A stretch of DNA of 61,729 nt from assembly GCA_019746355.1 (NCBI GenBank), contig JAIESC010000154.1, forward strand, positions 1 through 61,729, read 5' to 3'. The DNA is from Xanthobacteraceae bacterium. Its GTDB lineage: Bacteria; Pseudomonadota; Alphaproteobacteria; Rhizobiales; Xanthobacteraceae. A program made the position numbers and the translations under genes. Under the pieces are notes generated by a model. The model saw only the letters and a list, made by a program, of their open reading frames with translations, was not told the DNA's origin and did no database searches. Positions 20,493-31,545 of the stretch are shown in pieces. Numbering within the stretch: position 1 is the stretch's first letter; every line of letters starts with the position of its first letter.

Positions 20493-20786
20493 TCAAAAAT
20501 ACGTCGGCGTCCGCGGGAAATACGCCCGGTAACTGGCGCTTTCCGGAAGCCGGCTGAACTTCGGCTCCCGGGAAAATTGCATTATTTTATCAATTAAATC
20601 AATGCGCGTATCAAAGAACTGCTCAATCAAGGACCGACGGCCTTCGATCAAGAGGCCGCGCGGCGTGACCGATTCCACCTTGAAACCGGCGCTACCGAAG
20701 CGCTGCGCGGCCATCGTGGAAACTGCATCGCTGGGCGAGTCCAGTGCGACGCGCAACGTCAATATCGGATCGTCTGGCGTAGACAT
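20493..20786 (-). CDS. Small protease-propeptide-like protein
   Basis: A 97-residue protein just upstream of the subtilase and same strand. Its core (FGSAGFKVESVTPRGLLIEG, then SLIEQFFDTRID) follows the beta-alpha-beta pattern of S8/S53 propeptides and resembles the protease's own region ending LEVALGRQNLKQLFGVEL. It could be a free-standing inhibitor or chaperone of the protease. The start at 20786 has an AAGGG ribosome site. The family is not named with certainty. Confidence 0.6.
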   Translation of the reverse strand: MSTPDDPILTLRVALDSPSDAVSTMAAQRFGSAGFKVESVTPRGLLIEGRRSLIEQFFDTRIDLIDKIMQFSREPKFSRLPESASYRAYFPRTPTYF

Positions 20787-20844
20787 GATGCAACCCTTGG
20801 GGCGCACCCCTGCGTCATTATAACAGAAAAGGCCTCCAAGCGTT

Positions 20845-22383
20845 TCAGGCCGGTGGAACCAAGATAATCACATAGCGCTCGGTCCGACCTGGTGTGCCGA
20901 AATAGGTCCGTGTCACTTCGACCTCAATGCGCGGGCCGGAAAGCCCGAGCGCCACGGCCGGCATGGCGCAGGTCGGATCGGCGGCCTGGCAGACGATCGC
21001 AACACCGTCGCGCTTGAGCCGCGCAGCGTCCACCCACGGCGCGAGCCTGCGGTTGAATTCGGGGAACGCCGAAGGCCGACCGGGCAGATAGGCCGCGACG
21101 CCGTAGGCAAGATCGCTTTCCCCAGCCACCATCCACAGCGGTTTGTCGGTGACGCGGCGCCATTCGTGAGCCACGCGCTGGGCCAGCAGGCGCGAATGCA
21201 TCGCCGCGGGCGTTCCGCCGCCGCGGTGGATCGCGCCGGCGATGAACGGCGCGGCCGCGACCATGACGATTGGAAACACGACGGCTATCGCCACCGTTGC
21301 CGTCGCCGGTCTTCGATCCAAAGCGATCAGCGGCGACGACAGCAGCACCACCGGCAGCAGCGCCCACACCGACATGGTCCAGAGCGAGGTGATCTCGAAT
21401 CCGACGATCGGCGCGAGCAGGGCCGGCAGCAGCAACGGCAACCAGAACGCCGTGATCGCAAGCCGCCGCTGCGGCGCGCCAGGCCAGAGCATGTCGGCTG
21501 CGACGGCACGGCTCGGCTTGATGGCGGCCAGGGCCAGGACAGCCGGAAGCGCGGCATAGCCGAGCGCGCCCGCGAGATAGCCGCCGGCGCTTTTCAGCGG
21601 ATGGCCGCCCGCGCCCGAGCGAATGGCCGTTGCATAGTTCAGCGGCGTGAACTCGGCATTCAGCAGCCAGGCGAGATGCGGCGCGAACAGCACCACGCTC
21701 ACCGCCACGGTCACCCATGGCGCCGCCGACCTGAAATACGCGGCGCGGCGGGAATCGAGCAGCACGGCAATGCCGAGCCCGAGCAGCAGAAACACCGACC
21801 AGTATTTGCCGAGCATTGAGGCCGCCGCGAACACGCCCGCGAGCGCAGCCCAGAGCACAGTTCTTCGCTCGTATGAACGCAGGAAGCAGAGCGTGGTTGC
21901 GGCCCAGAGCGGCAGCAAAATCGTGTTGGCGTTGAACTTCAGCGCGTGGAAATTGAAGAACGGGACGAACGTCATCAGCACCAGCGCGAGCGCGCGCTTC
22001 TCGCCGTCGAGATAATCGCCGGCGAGCCGCCAGACGATCCAGAGCGCGACGCCGGCCACCGTCATCGCCAGCAGGTAGAACGACCAGTCGGCGACCGGAA
22101 ACACCGCGAACCACGCCGCGACCAGCCAGGCCGCGAGCGGCGGATGCTTCGGATAGCCGAGCGCGAGCTCGCGCGACCAGACGAGCATCTCGGGCATGTC
22201 GGCGTGCAGGTCCTGACCCGCCTTCGCCAGCACGCCATAGAGCGTCCAGACCGCGACATAGGCGACGAGCGTGACGACCACGGTCCGCTCGCGCCGCGCG
22301 GGATCGCTCAGCGCCGCAAGCAGCCGCTCAGCGGGCGCAGCCAGACGGTCAAGCAGGGAAGCCGTGGTCATGCCGGGCCACAT
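20845..22383 (-). CDS. GT39-family glycosyltransferase (ArnT/PMT-like)
   Basis: A polytopic membrane protein of about 512 residues with around ten helices. The first periplasmic loop holds the acidic motif HADMPEMLVWSRELALGYPK, and PKHPPLAAW is typical of lipid-sugar-dependent GT39 enzymes that transfer sugars from polyprenyl phosphates. The C-terminal soluble part follows the last helix. Target (lipid A, protein or polysaccharide) unknown. The start is uncertain between 22371, 22383 and 22467; no good ribosome site distinguishes them. Confidence 0.8.
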   Translation of the reverse strand: MWPGMTTASLLDRLAAPAERLLAALSDPARRERTVVVTLVAYVAVWTLYGVLAKAGQDLHADMPEMLVWSRELALGYPKHPPLAAWLVAAWFAVFPVADWSFYLLAMTVAGVALWIVWRLAGDYLDGEKRALALVLMTFVPFFNFHALKFNANTILLPLWAATTLCFLRSYERRTVLWAALAGVFAAASMLGKYWSVFLLLGLGIAVLLDSRRAAYFRSAAPWVTVAVSVVLFAPHLAWLLNAEFTPLNYATAIRSGAGGHPLKSAGGYLAGALGYAALPAVLALAAIKPSRAVAADMLWPGAPQRRLAITAFWLPLLLPALLAPIVGFEITSLWTMSVWALLPVVLLSSPLIALDRRPATATVAIAVVFPIVMVAAAPFIAGAIHRGGGTPAAMHSRLLAQRVAHEWRRVTDKPLWMVAGESDLAYGVAAYLPGRPSAFPEFNRRLAPWVDAARLKRDGVAIVCQAADPTCAMPAVALGLSGPRIEVEVTRTYFGTPGRTERYVIILVPPA

Positions 22384-22515
22384 GAAGCGAAGCGCTTCCT
22401 CTATGGCACGGTCCCGGCAAGCTGGTCCATACGCCGGCGCTGCTTGTCGCGGCCCCGGCCCGGCCATATCGTTGCGCCGTCAATAAAGGGCTGGCGCAAA
22501 GGGCTGGCACAAGGC

Positions 22516-23298
22516 ATGTCGGCGACCATGACGCTGCTGGACAAGGTCGGGGAGCTGGTCGCCCGACAGTTGTCCAGGACGACGAGTGGCTATGAGCCTT
22601 ATGCCGCCGCGCGGCCCGAGCTTGTCGCCATGACGATCCGGCCGGCCGACGTGCTGCTGGTCGAGGGTGCGCGCTCCAAGATCAATTCGGCGATCCGCTA
22701 TCTGACGCAGTCGACCTGGTCGCATGCGGCGATGTATGTCGGCCTCGGCGCAGGCCTTGGCGAGCGCGACGGCGAGCCGCTGGTGCTGGTGGAGGCCGAG
22801 CTCGGCCAGGGGGTGATCGCCTCACCGCTGTCGAAGTACGACACGTTCAACACCCGCATCTGCCGCCCGGTCGGACTGACGCCCGGGGACCGGGTCAGCG
22901 TGATCCGCTACGTCTCCGAACGTATCGGCTACTCCTACGACCTCAAGAACATCATCGACCTGATGCGCTTCTTCCTGCCGAACCCGCCGGTGCCGGCGCG
23001 CTGGCGGCGGCGCATGATCGCGCTGGGATCCGGCGAGCCGACCCGGGCAATCTGCTCGAGCCTGATCGCGCAGGCGTTCGAGTCGATCGGCTATCCGATC
23101 CTGCCGGAGGTGCGCCGCGTCGACAAAGAGAGCCGCAGGGAGATTTTGCACATCCGGCACCATTCGCTGTTTACGCCGCGCGACTTCGACGTTTCGCCGT
23201 TTTTCGCGGTGGTCAAGCCGACGATCGAAACGGGATTCGACTACAAGAACATGCAATGGGACCGCAGCCCGGCGCCCGAGCGTGACAGCACGGGATGA
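22516..23298 (+). CDS. Permuted NlpC/P60 (YiiX/YebB-like) protein
   Basis: A 260-residue protein of the circularly permuted papain-like group: the His comes first (STWSHAAMYVG, H70), then acidic residues (VEAELGQG, E93/E95), and the nucleophile last (RAICSSLIAQAF, C179). Members cleave amide bonds in peptidoglycan or lipid-linked substrates. No clear signal peptide. The ATG at 22516 is preceded by AAGG very close by; ATG 22528 is an alternative. Divergent from the GT39 gene. Confidence 0.82.
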   Translation: MSATMTLLDKVGELVARQLSRTTSGYEPYAAARPELVAMTIRPADVLLVEGARSKINSAIRYLTQSTWSHAAMYVGLGAGLGERDGEPLVLVEAELGQGVIASPLSKYDTFNTRICRPVGLTPGDRVSVIRYVSERIGYSYDLKNIIDLMRFFLPNPPVPARWRRRMIALGSGEPTRAICSSLIAQAFESIGYPILPEVRRVDKESRREILHIRHHSLFTPRDFDVSPFFAVVKPTIETGFDYKNMQWDRSPAPERDSTG

Positions 23299-23356
23299 TG
23301 ACTCGCGGGGCGAAGTCGCCTAACGCTCACAACAAGAAACAACCCTTCGGGAGACG

Positions 23357-24376
23357 ATGATGAGGAATGGGCACCACGGAATAAAGGTCGCCTGCGGGGC
23401 GGTCGCGCTGCTGTTTGCGGCACATGGCGCGCAGGCGCAATCCGTCGCCGAGTTCTATCGCGGCAAGACGGTCAACGTTCATATCGGCGTCGGTGTCGGC
23501 GGCGAGTACGACATCCAGGCCCGCCTCGTCGCCCGCCACATCGGCAAGCACATTCCCGGCAACCCCACCGTGGTGCCGCAGAACATGACCGGCGCGGGCG
23601 GACTGCGGATGATCAACTACCTCTACAATGTCGCAGCCAAGGACGGCACCAGCATCGGCATGATCGCCAATGCGTTCCCGGCGATGCAGGCGGTCGGCAT
23701 CCAGGGCGTGCAGTTCGACGCGGCGCAGATGCAGTGGCTCGGCTCGATCGCGCCCGCGGTCGAGACCATGGCGGTCTGGCACACCACCGGCGTGAAAAGC
23801 ATCGACGACGCCCGCAGGAAGGAGATCGTCGCCGGCGCCTCGGCGCGCGGCGCGATCACGTTCATCTACCCGGCGATGATGAACGAGTTCCTCGGCACAA
23901 AATTCAAGATCGTCACCGGCTATCCGGGCGGCAACCAGATCAACCTTGCGATGGAGCGTGGCGAGGTCGAGGCGCGCAACAACACCTGGTCGAGCTGGAA
24001 GGCGACCAAGGCCGACTGGCTGAAGGAGAAGAAGATCACCGTGATCGCCCAGGCCGGCCCGCGCGCGCCCGACCTCGACGCGCCTTCGGTCGAGGATGCG
24101 GCGCGGAGCCCGGAGGAGCGCCAGCTGATCGAGCTTGTGGCCTCCGGCACCCAGTTCGGCCGGCCGATGGCGACCAACGCCGCACCCGCCGACCGCGTCG
24201 CAGCGCTCCGGGCGGCCTTTGCCGCCACCATGAAGGACCCGGAATTTGTCGCCGAGGCGACGCAGCTCGGCTTCGAGATCGATCCCGTGCTGGGCGAAAA
24301 AATGCAGAAAATCGTGGAAAAGGTTCTGGCGACGCCGAGGGACGTGGCGGTGAAGGCCAAGACGTTGATGGAGTAG
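23357..24376 (+). CDS. TctC-type (Bug) extracytoplasmic solute-binding protein
   Basis: A 339-residue periplasmic protein with a Sec signal peptide ending ...AAHGAQA, and the TctC/Bug fold pattern (FYRGKTVNVHIGVGVGGEYD, NPTVVPQNMTGAGG, IVTGYPGGNQINLAM). The family binds carboxylates for tripartite tricarboxylate transporters, but no TctA/TctB genes are adjacent, so it is an orphan receptor. A GGGAG ribosome site precedes the tandem ATG codons at 23357. Confidence 0.88.
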   Translation: MMRNGHHGIKVACGAVALLFAAHGAQAQSVAEFYRGKTVNVHIGVGVGGEYDIQARLVARHIGKHIPGNPTVVPQNMTGAGGLRMINYLYNVAAKDGTSIGMIANAFPAMQAVGIQGVQFDAAQMQWLGSIAPAVETMAVWHTTGVKSIDDARRKEIVAGASARGAITFIYPAMMNEFLGTKFKIVTGYPGGNQINLAMERGEVEARNNTWSSWKATKADWLKEKKITVIAQAGPRAPDLDAPSVEDAARSPEERQLIELVASGTQFGRPMATNAAPADRVAALRAAFAATMKDPEFVAEATQLGFEIDPVLGEKMQKIVEKVLATPRDVAVKAKTLME

Positions 24377-24442
24377 CCTTTCTTCGCATTCCGGGGCGTT
24401 TTCGACGTTGCCGCAGCGCAATGGCGGTGTTATCTGCGGCCC

Positions 24443-26248
<1,806 letters not shown>

Positions 26249-26300
26249 ATAGAATTCTCGGCATAGACTGGGTCAACCACCTCAGTGGAGCGAATCTCAA

Positions 26301-26801
26301 ATGCTCCGGTTTGTTACAATTTGCACCGCCTTGTTACTGTTCAACATTGCTGTTTCAGGCGCGCAGGAATCTTTCGACCAAAAATATGGAGGGATGGTCT
26401 CCGACGATACCGCGCGGGAAGCCATCAGATTGGCGCTGTCGAAGATCCATACGGGCACCTGTGAAGCCGATAAACCATGTGCACCAGCAACAGCCTCCGA
26501 GATTGCAAATCCTCCGATCGCTGTCGTGGATGGCCGAGCCGCAATGGTCTTCGCTATTAAATCAGCTCTCGCTCAATGGTGTGGCATCGATTGGAAACGC
26601 AGCCTTCTACCGATGATCGCATTCGGCAAACGGCAAATGAAAATGAATGACCGCCAATTGCAGCTCATGACACTGATACATGGGGACTTTCAGGGCCGGC
26701 AATTCGTTTTCTATTCGAAGTCCGGTCAATGTCCGTCCGCGCTACGAGATCAACTGGATGCGCAGTTGCCGAAGCTTCAGAGCGGTCTCTACGCGCGGTG
26801 A
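26301..26801 (+). CDS. Small secreted protein, unknown function
   Basis: A 166-residue protein with a probable signal peptide (MLRFVTICTALLLFNIAVSG) and a mature domain with two Cys near CEADKPCAPA, one in QWCGIDW and one in GQCPSALR, so disulfides are likely. No family recognised. Its base composition is clearly less GC-rich than lepA, which suggests recent arrival; it sits at the left edge of a scrap zone. Confidence 0.65.
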   Translation: MLRFVTICTALLLFNIAVSGAQESFDQKYGGMVSDDTAREAIRLALSKIHTGTCEADKPCAPATASEIANPPIAVVDGRAAMVFAIKSALAQWCGIDWKRSLLPMIAFGKRQMKMNDRQLQLMTLIHGDFQGRQFVFYSKSGQCPSALRDQLDAQLPKLQSGLYAR

Positions 26802-26811
26802 ATCAAAGGTA

Positions 26812-26928
26812 CATCATGGCCGGGCTTGTCCCGACCATCCACGCCTTTCTTCGTTGCCAAGCAAGGTGTGGATGCCTGGCCTTGTGCCGGCATGACGTGG
26901 AGAAACTGAGGCAAGCCAACTGGAAGGG
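26812..26928. repeat. MITE-like dispersed element, copy 2
   Basis: The core CATGGCCGGGCTTGTCCCG and the right end AAGCCAACTGGAAGGGCTC match the elements at 15445-15561 and 49273-49427; the left inverted-repeat arm is missing. Confidence 0.65.
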
Positions 26929-26942
26929 CTCGACCTGGGCTG

Positions 26943-27046
26943 ACGCTTTTCCTTTGCCGCGCTGCTTTTCCAGCAGCGCCAGGATTGCGCGTTGCGGCTG
27001 CGCCTGGCTGAACAGGTAGCCCTGCCCTTCGGTGCAGCCTTCGGCC
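26943..27046 (-). pseudogene. EAL-domain C-terminal fragment
   Basis: On the minus strand this stretch translates to AEGCTEGQGYLFSQAQP followed by a short helix and basic tail. That is the C-terminal signature of EAL cyclic-di-GMP phosphodiesterases (EGQGYLF). No other part of such a gene is present, so it is a remnant. Confidence 0.6.
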
Positions 27047-27048
27047 GT

Positions 27049-27100
27049 CGGCAAAGTCGACATGCCGCAGGAGGCGTTCATCGCCGAGCCGAAGGTTGAT
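27049..27100 (+). pseudogene. Diverged copy of the lepA 3' end
   Basis: Translates to GKVDMPQEAFIAEPKVD, against [17 protein letters not shown] at the end of lepA. Several nucleotide differences are synonymous, so the fragment seems to come from a diverged lepA and not from a fresh duplication. It abuts the EAL fragment. Confidence 0.6.
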
Positions 27101-27115
27101 CTGCAGAAGGCGCCG

Positions 27116-27626
27116 CTAGCGGGCTGCCGTGGGCAGATCGCCATCCGGCAGCGCCACAAAAATCAGCGCCCCGAGAACGATCATCACCAGCCGGAACGCG
27201 CTGGGAACTCCGTTCCAGGTTTGCGACATCCACATTCTGAACCATTCACCTCCGATTGTCATGAAACCAACCTGCCAGGTGAGCGGGCCGACAAGCAGTC
27301 CCGCCACCGCGAATGGCTTCGCGCCGTTGAATACGGCGCCACTTGCGCGCAACGCGCCGGCGAGGCGCGCTGCGCCAATCCAGCAAAGGATGGCCATCAA
27401 CAGCTCAGCGGCAATAATCTGGACGTAGGCTGCATGATGCAGCGCTGGAACCGTGATCGCGCGACCGCCGTATCGTCGAACTGGGCAGGATCGTGTCCAT
27501 CGACATCACGTTCCGCACGAAAGAAAAGTTGATCGCGTCTTCGGTGACGCTGCCGAATACCACCAAGCTCACATGCAGCGCGGCCGCCGCCACCAGCGTA
27601 GCCGTCGCAATCCGGATGATGAGCAT
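27116..27626 (-). pseudogene. DUF2165 small membrane protein, frameshifted
   Basis: Two minus-strand frames join into one DUF2165 protein. The N-terminal part (27626 down to about 27465) gives MLIIRIATATLVAAAALHVS and FVRNVMSMDTILPSS; the C-terminal part gives ALHHAAYVQIIAAELLMAIL, then QVGFMTIGGEWFRMWMSQTW. One extra base around 27456-27466 breaks the frame; without it the product would be about 169 residues with four membrane helices, the usual DUF2165 size. The function of the family is unknown. Confidence 0.8.
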
Positions 27627-27929
27627 CGTTCCGCCCCAAAACGTGCACCTCGTAAGACCTCGCGGACAATCTTACCATCGCTTGCCCAGGATCGCGTGCA
27701 TGCAAGAAGAAAATTGTACCGGGTTACGTGGCGAGCGATCATCATGACAAAAAAATTCGCGGCGCATTCGACTGCGACTGTGTTTGAAATCCATCGCGCG
27801 TTCCGCGACGGACAAAATGATGACGGCCCCTCCCCGCTTTCACCATATTTCAGCGCTTCCCTCAGGTACTACTATTGTACGGCCATGAAACTTTCCGCGT
27901 AATTTTGTTCAACGGTAGAGGGCTCTCAC
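27627..27929. other. 303-bp gene-free stretch before the Hint gene
   Basis: Relatively AT-rich compared with the flanks. I see no convincing coding frame, terminator or repeat; it presumably holds the promoter of the Hint-domain gene. Confidence 0.4.
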
Positions 27930-29162
27930 ATGGCTTTCAGCTTCGCGTCCGTCGCTTCGATCTCCGACGACACCGGCCAAAACAACACAGACTTCATCAC
28001 CCGTGACAACACGATCGCGATCAACGGCTTTGCCGCCGGCAGCGGCGATCTCGGCTTCTGGCTCAGCGGCCCGGAGCTCCCAGAGCCCGTCTTTCTCGGC
28101 ACGCTGACGATCGCGCCGGGCGATCCGGGCCTGTGGACGTTCAACACGCTCACGTCGTTTCCGCTCGACGACGGCAACTACTCGATCATCGTCACCGACG
28201 GCAGCGACCCGTCCGCGCTGACGACTCCGCTGGACTCGCAGGACATCCGGATCGACACCAACGCACCGGTTGTCGCAATCGACACGGTTGAAGGCGACGA
28301 TGTCCTCACCTTCCCCGAGACCCAAGGCGGATTGCAGGTCAGCGGCACCGCAACCGGGGCCAACGGACAGACCATCGAGGTCGGCGTCTTCGACGGGCTG
28401 AACAACCTGCTCTTCACAGAAACCGCAACGGTCGCGGCGGACGGCACGTGGAACGTGACGTTCAATCAGACCCAGGCGCAGACCCTGACCGGCCACGATT
28501 ACAGCGTCCGCGCGGCGGTTACCGATGTCGCCGGCAACTTGGCACAGGCGGAACACGACTTCACATCGACGGTGTGCTTCATGCCGGGCACGATGATCCG
28601 CACGCCCGGCGGCGAAGCGGCGGTCGAGACCCTGAAGCGGGGCGATCTCGTGCTCACGGCGGACAACCGCGCCGAGCCGGTGATCTGGATCGGCCGCCAG
28701 ACCGTGTCGCGGCTGTTCTCCGATCCGGCGCGGGTCTGGCCGATCCGCATCCGGGCCGGCGCGCTCGGCGAGAATGTTCCGTCGCGCGACCTGCTGATAT
28801 CGCCCGACCATGCCATCCTGGTCGACGGCATGCTGGTGCAGGCGGGTGCGCTGGTGAACGGCCTCTCGATCATGCGCGAGGGCAAGGTGCCCGCGACCTT
28901 CACCTACTATCACGTCGAGACCGGCGATCATTCGCTGATCCTCGCGGAAAACGTGCCGGCCGAAACCTTCGTCGACAACGCCGACCGGCTCGCCTTCGAC
29001 AATTGGGACGAGCATCAGGCGATCTACCCGGACGGCAGGGCGATCGTCGAGATGCCCTACCCGCGCGCGCAGTCGGCGCGCCAGTTGCCGCAGGCAACCC
29101 GCGCGCGGCTGTCGCAGCGTGGCGTGGAACGGCTCGGCGAAGGCCGTGTTGCCGCGGCATGA
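27930..29162 (+). CDS. Hint-domain protein with Ig-like repeats
   Basis: A 410-residue protein. Residues 1-210 are two or three Ig-like bacterial beta-sandwich repeats (VAIDTVEGDDVLTF, GTWNVTFNQTQ, YSVRAAVTDVAGN). From C216 a Hint domain (hedgehog/intein type, Hint_2) begins: CFMPGTMIRTPGG, then VETLKRGDLVLT and DLLISPDHAILVDG. Hint domains self-cleave at their first Cys, so the protein may release its N-terminal half. No signal peptide is seen. The TPR-glycosyltransferase gene starts 55 bp downstream on the same strand, so co-transcription is likely. Confidence 0.85.
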   Translation: MAFSFASVASISDDTGQNNTDFITRDNTIAINGFAAGSGDLGFWLSGPELPEPVFLGTLTIAPGDPGLWTFNTLTSFPLDDGNYSIIVTDGSDPSALTTPLDSQDIRIDTNAPVVAIDTVEGDDVLTFPETQGGLQVSGTATGANGQTIEVGVFDGLNNLLFTETATVAADGTWNVTFNQTQAQTLTGHDYSVRAAVTDVAGNLAQAEHDFTSTVCFMPGTMIRTPGGEAAVETLKRGDLVLTADNRAEPVIWIGRQTVSRLFSDPARVWPIRIRAGALGENVPSRDLLISPDHAILVDGMLVQAGALVNGLSIMREGKVPATFTYYHVETGDHSLILAENVPAETFVDNADRLAFDNWDEHQAIYPDGRAIVEMPYPRAQSARQLPQATRARLSQRGVERLGEGRVAAA

Positions 29163-29217
29163 GCCTGGTCCGGCCGGGAGCGATCGGCCGGTCCGGCCAT
29201 AAAGCTGTCGCCGGCGC

Positions 29218-31533
29218 GTGACGACGATGCCCGCCGCGCGCGGCCGCGATCCCCGCACGCTCTGCAACATGGGCGTGCGGGCGCGCAAGGACGGCGATCG
29301 CAAGCAGGCCTTGGCGTATTTCGAACTGGCGGCGGCCGCCGATCCGCGGCACCTGCGCGCGCGGCTGGAAGCCGGCCGCGAGCTTGCGGCGCTGGCGCGC
29401 TTCGACGAAGCCGCATCGATGTTCCGGCGCGTCCTTGCCGACGATCCGCAACACGTTCAGGCCGTGCTCGAGCTGGCGATGCTGTTGCGCGACCGGTCGC
29501 GATTCGAGGAGGCGGAAGAGCTTCTGCAGCGGGCCGTGGCCCTCGCGCCGGACGACGTGAGGGTTCGCCTGAACCTCGCGCGGCTGCTGCGCCGCCGCGG
29601 CGACCATGACGGCGCCCGCGCCCATCTCGACCACGCGGCGGCCGCTGACCCGTCCCATGACGGGGTGCAGATCGAGATCGCCGCCGATCTGCGCGACCGC
29701 CAGGCGTTCGACGAGGCGCGGCGCATCCTGGAAGCGATCCTCGAGCGCGATCCCGACAGCATCAAGGCCTGGAAGCAGATCGGCACCCTCGAACGCCGGC
29801 GCGGCGACCACAAGGCTGCTCGCGACGCGTTCAAGAGGCTCGTGGAGCTCGATCCGGGCGACCTTCAGTCCCTTGCACTGCTTGCCGTGGAGGAACGCGC
29901 GCTCGGAAACCCCGCGGCATCGGAAAGCTTGCTGAAGCGCGCGCTGCAAGCCAATCCGGAGCAGCCTGCGGCGCTGATGCAGCTCGCCGAGCACTGCTGG
30001 CTTGCCGAAGACGACCAGGCGTCGCTCGAGTGGTCGTTTCGCGCGATCCGCAGCGATCCCGGAAATCCGATGCCTTACCTCAGCGCGAGCCGCGCGGCGG
30101 CAGAACTGGGGCGCACCGATCTGGCCTTCGCGCTGCTCGACCAGGCCACGGACATGTTCGGTGACGATCCCGGCATTGTCACCCGGCGGGCGCAAATCCT
30201 CCGGATGGCGGGACGGCTGACCGAGGCACGGGCGGCCATGGCCGAGGCGCCGGACAGGATCGAAGCGTTCGGCGCTTGGTCGGCGCGGGTGCAGTTCTAC
30301 CTGAGCCTGGGCGATTGCCCTTCCGCGGAGCAGGCGCTGCGGGACGCGCCGGCGATCAGCAATCCCGACCGGGCGCGCGTTCATGCGCTGCGCGGCCACC
30401 TGGCGAAGGACCGATGGGACTTCGAGCAAGCTCTCGATGAATATCACCGGTCGATCGAAATCGATCCGGCCAACGGCAACACCCGCAGGGATGTTGCACG
30501 CCTGTACCTGCTGACCCTGGATCTCGATCGCGCCCGGGAGGCGCTGCGCGCTTCGATCGCGTTCGGGGCATCGCGAATTCTGCTGCGCGGCGAATCAATC
30601 AACGTGTCGCAGAGCATCCTTGGGCAGTTGCTGAACGAATACGCGCTCGACCGCGACAACGTGCACAATTTGCGCGCGCTGCGAGCGCTGCCGGCTGCCG
30701 AGCGGATGGCGCAGGCGCAGGCGATCGTACGGCAGGCGCCGGACAGCACCGCCGCCGCGATCTATCTCCTGGTCGCGATGCGGCAGGCGGGCCGGCTGCG
30801 CGGCGCAGGCGCGGGGAATTCGGCGGCCTCGGCAAATGCCAGGATTCCGCGGCGCATCATCCAGTACTGGGATGCGCCGTCGCCGCCGGACTCGGTCGCC
30901 GAAATGATGCAGTCGTGGCGGGACATGCATCCGGGCTGGGACTATCAGCGCTTCGACGACAAGCTGGCGCGCACGTTCCTCGCCGCAAACCATCCGCCGG
31001 AGGTGCTGCGAGCCTACGCCCGCGCGTCGCATCCGGCGCAGAAGGCCGATCTGTTCCGGCTGGCGTTCCTGAGCCTCGAAGGCGGCTTCTATGCCGACGC
31101 GGACGACCGGGCGGTCGCCCACCTCGAGACAGTCGTGCCGGATGACATCGCGTTCGCGGGCTACCAGGAGGATCTCGGCTCGGTCGGCAACAACGTCCTT
31201 GGGGCTGGGCCTGGAGATCCGGTGATCGAGCAGGCCCTGAGAATGGCCGTGCTCGCGGTCAATCGCGGGGACCGCGACTTTCTCTGGCTGTCCACCGGGC
31301 CGGGCCTCATGTCGCGCGTGTTCGCCCAATTTCTGGCTGATCCGGCCAGCGCCGATCAGGTGCTCAGCCGGACATTGCTGCTCGAACGCGGCGACCTCAC
31401 CCGCGCGGTCGCGATCCACTGCCGGCTGCACTACAAGAAGTCCGCTTTGCACTGGCACCATGGCGCCTTCGCCAAGGCCGGCGGACCGGCCGTCAGGCCA
31501 GCCGCCAGCAGGCCTGCGCCAGCACGGCTTTAG
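29218..31533 (+). CDS. TPR protein with C-terminal sugar transferase domain
   Basis: A 771-residue protein. Residues 1 to about 535 are a long array of TPR repeats (for example ALAYFELAAAADPRHLRARL, AVLELAMLLRDRSRFEEAEE). The C-terminal part is a glycosyltransferase of the DXD sugar-binding group: IPRRIIQYWDAP, ASHPAQKADLFRLAFL and GGFYADADDRAV, the last holding the DXD motif. Similar enzymes glycosylate proteins or build capsules. GTG start at 29218 or ATG at 29227. Its partner is the Hint-domain gene upstream, which suggests that the Hint protein is its substrate (inference). Confidence 0.82.
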   Translation: MTTMPAARGRDPRTLCNMGVRARKDGDRKQALAYFELAAAADPRHLRARLEAGRELAALARFDEAASMFRRVLADDPQHVQAVLELAMLLRDRSRFEEAEELLQRAVALAPDDVRVRLNLARLLRRRGDHDGARAHLDHAAAADPSHDGVQIEIAADLRDRQAFDEARRILEAILERDPDSIKAWKQIGTLERRRGDHKAARDAFKRLVELDPGDLQSLALLAVEERALGNPAASESLLKRALQANPEQPAALMQLAEHCWLAEDDQASLEWSFRAIRSDPGNPMPYLSASRAAAELGRTDLAFALLDQATDMFGDDPGIVTRRAQILRMAGRLTEARAAMAEAPDRIEAFGAWSARVQFYLSLGDCPSAEQALRDAPAISNPDRARVHALRGHLAKDRWDFEQALDEYHRSIEIDPANGNTRRDVARLYLLTLDLDRAREALRASIAFGASRILLRGESINVSQSILGQLLNEYALDRDNVHNLRALRALPAAERMAQAQAIVRQAPDSTAAAIYLLVAMRQAGRLRGAGAGNSAASANARIPRRIIQYWDAPSPPDSVAEMMQSWRDMHPGWDYQRFDDKLARTFLAANHPPEVLRAYARASHPAQKADLFRLAFLSLEGGFYADADDRAVAHLETVVPDDIAFAGYQEDLGSVGNNVLGAGPGDPVIEQALRMAVLAVNRGDRDFLWLSTGPGLMSRVFAQFLADPASADQVLSRTLLLERGDLTRAVAIHCRLHYKKSALHWHHGAFAKAGGPAVRPAASRPAPARL

Positions 31534-31545
31534 CAGGCGGCAATC

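Noticed and set aside
27032..27532. 166-codon plus-strand frame containing the lepA-like end
   Set aside because: It is antisense to the DUF2165 pseudogene, and only its first 20 codons resemble a protein, which are the lepA fragment.
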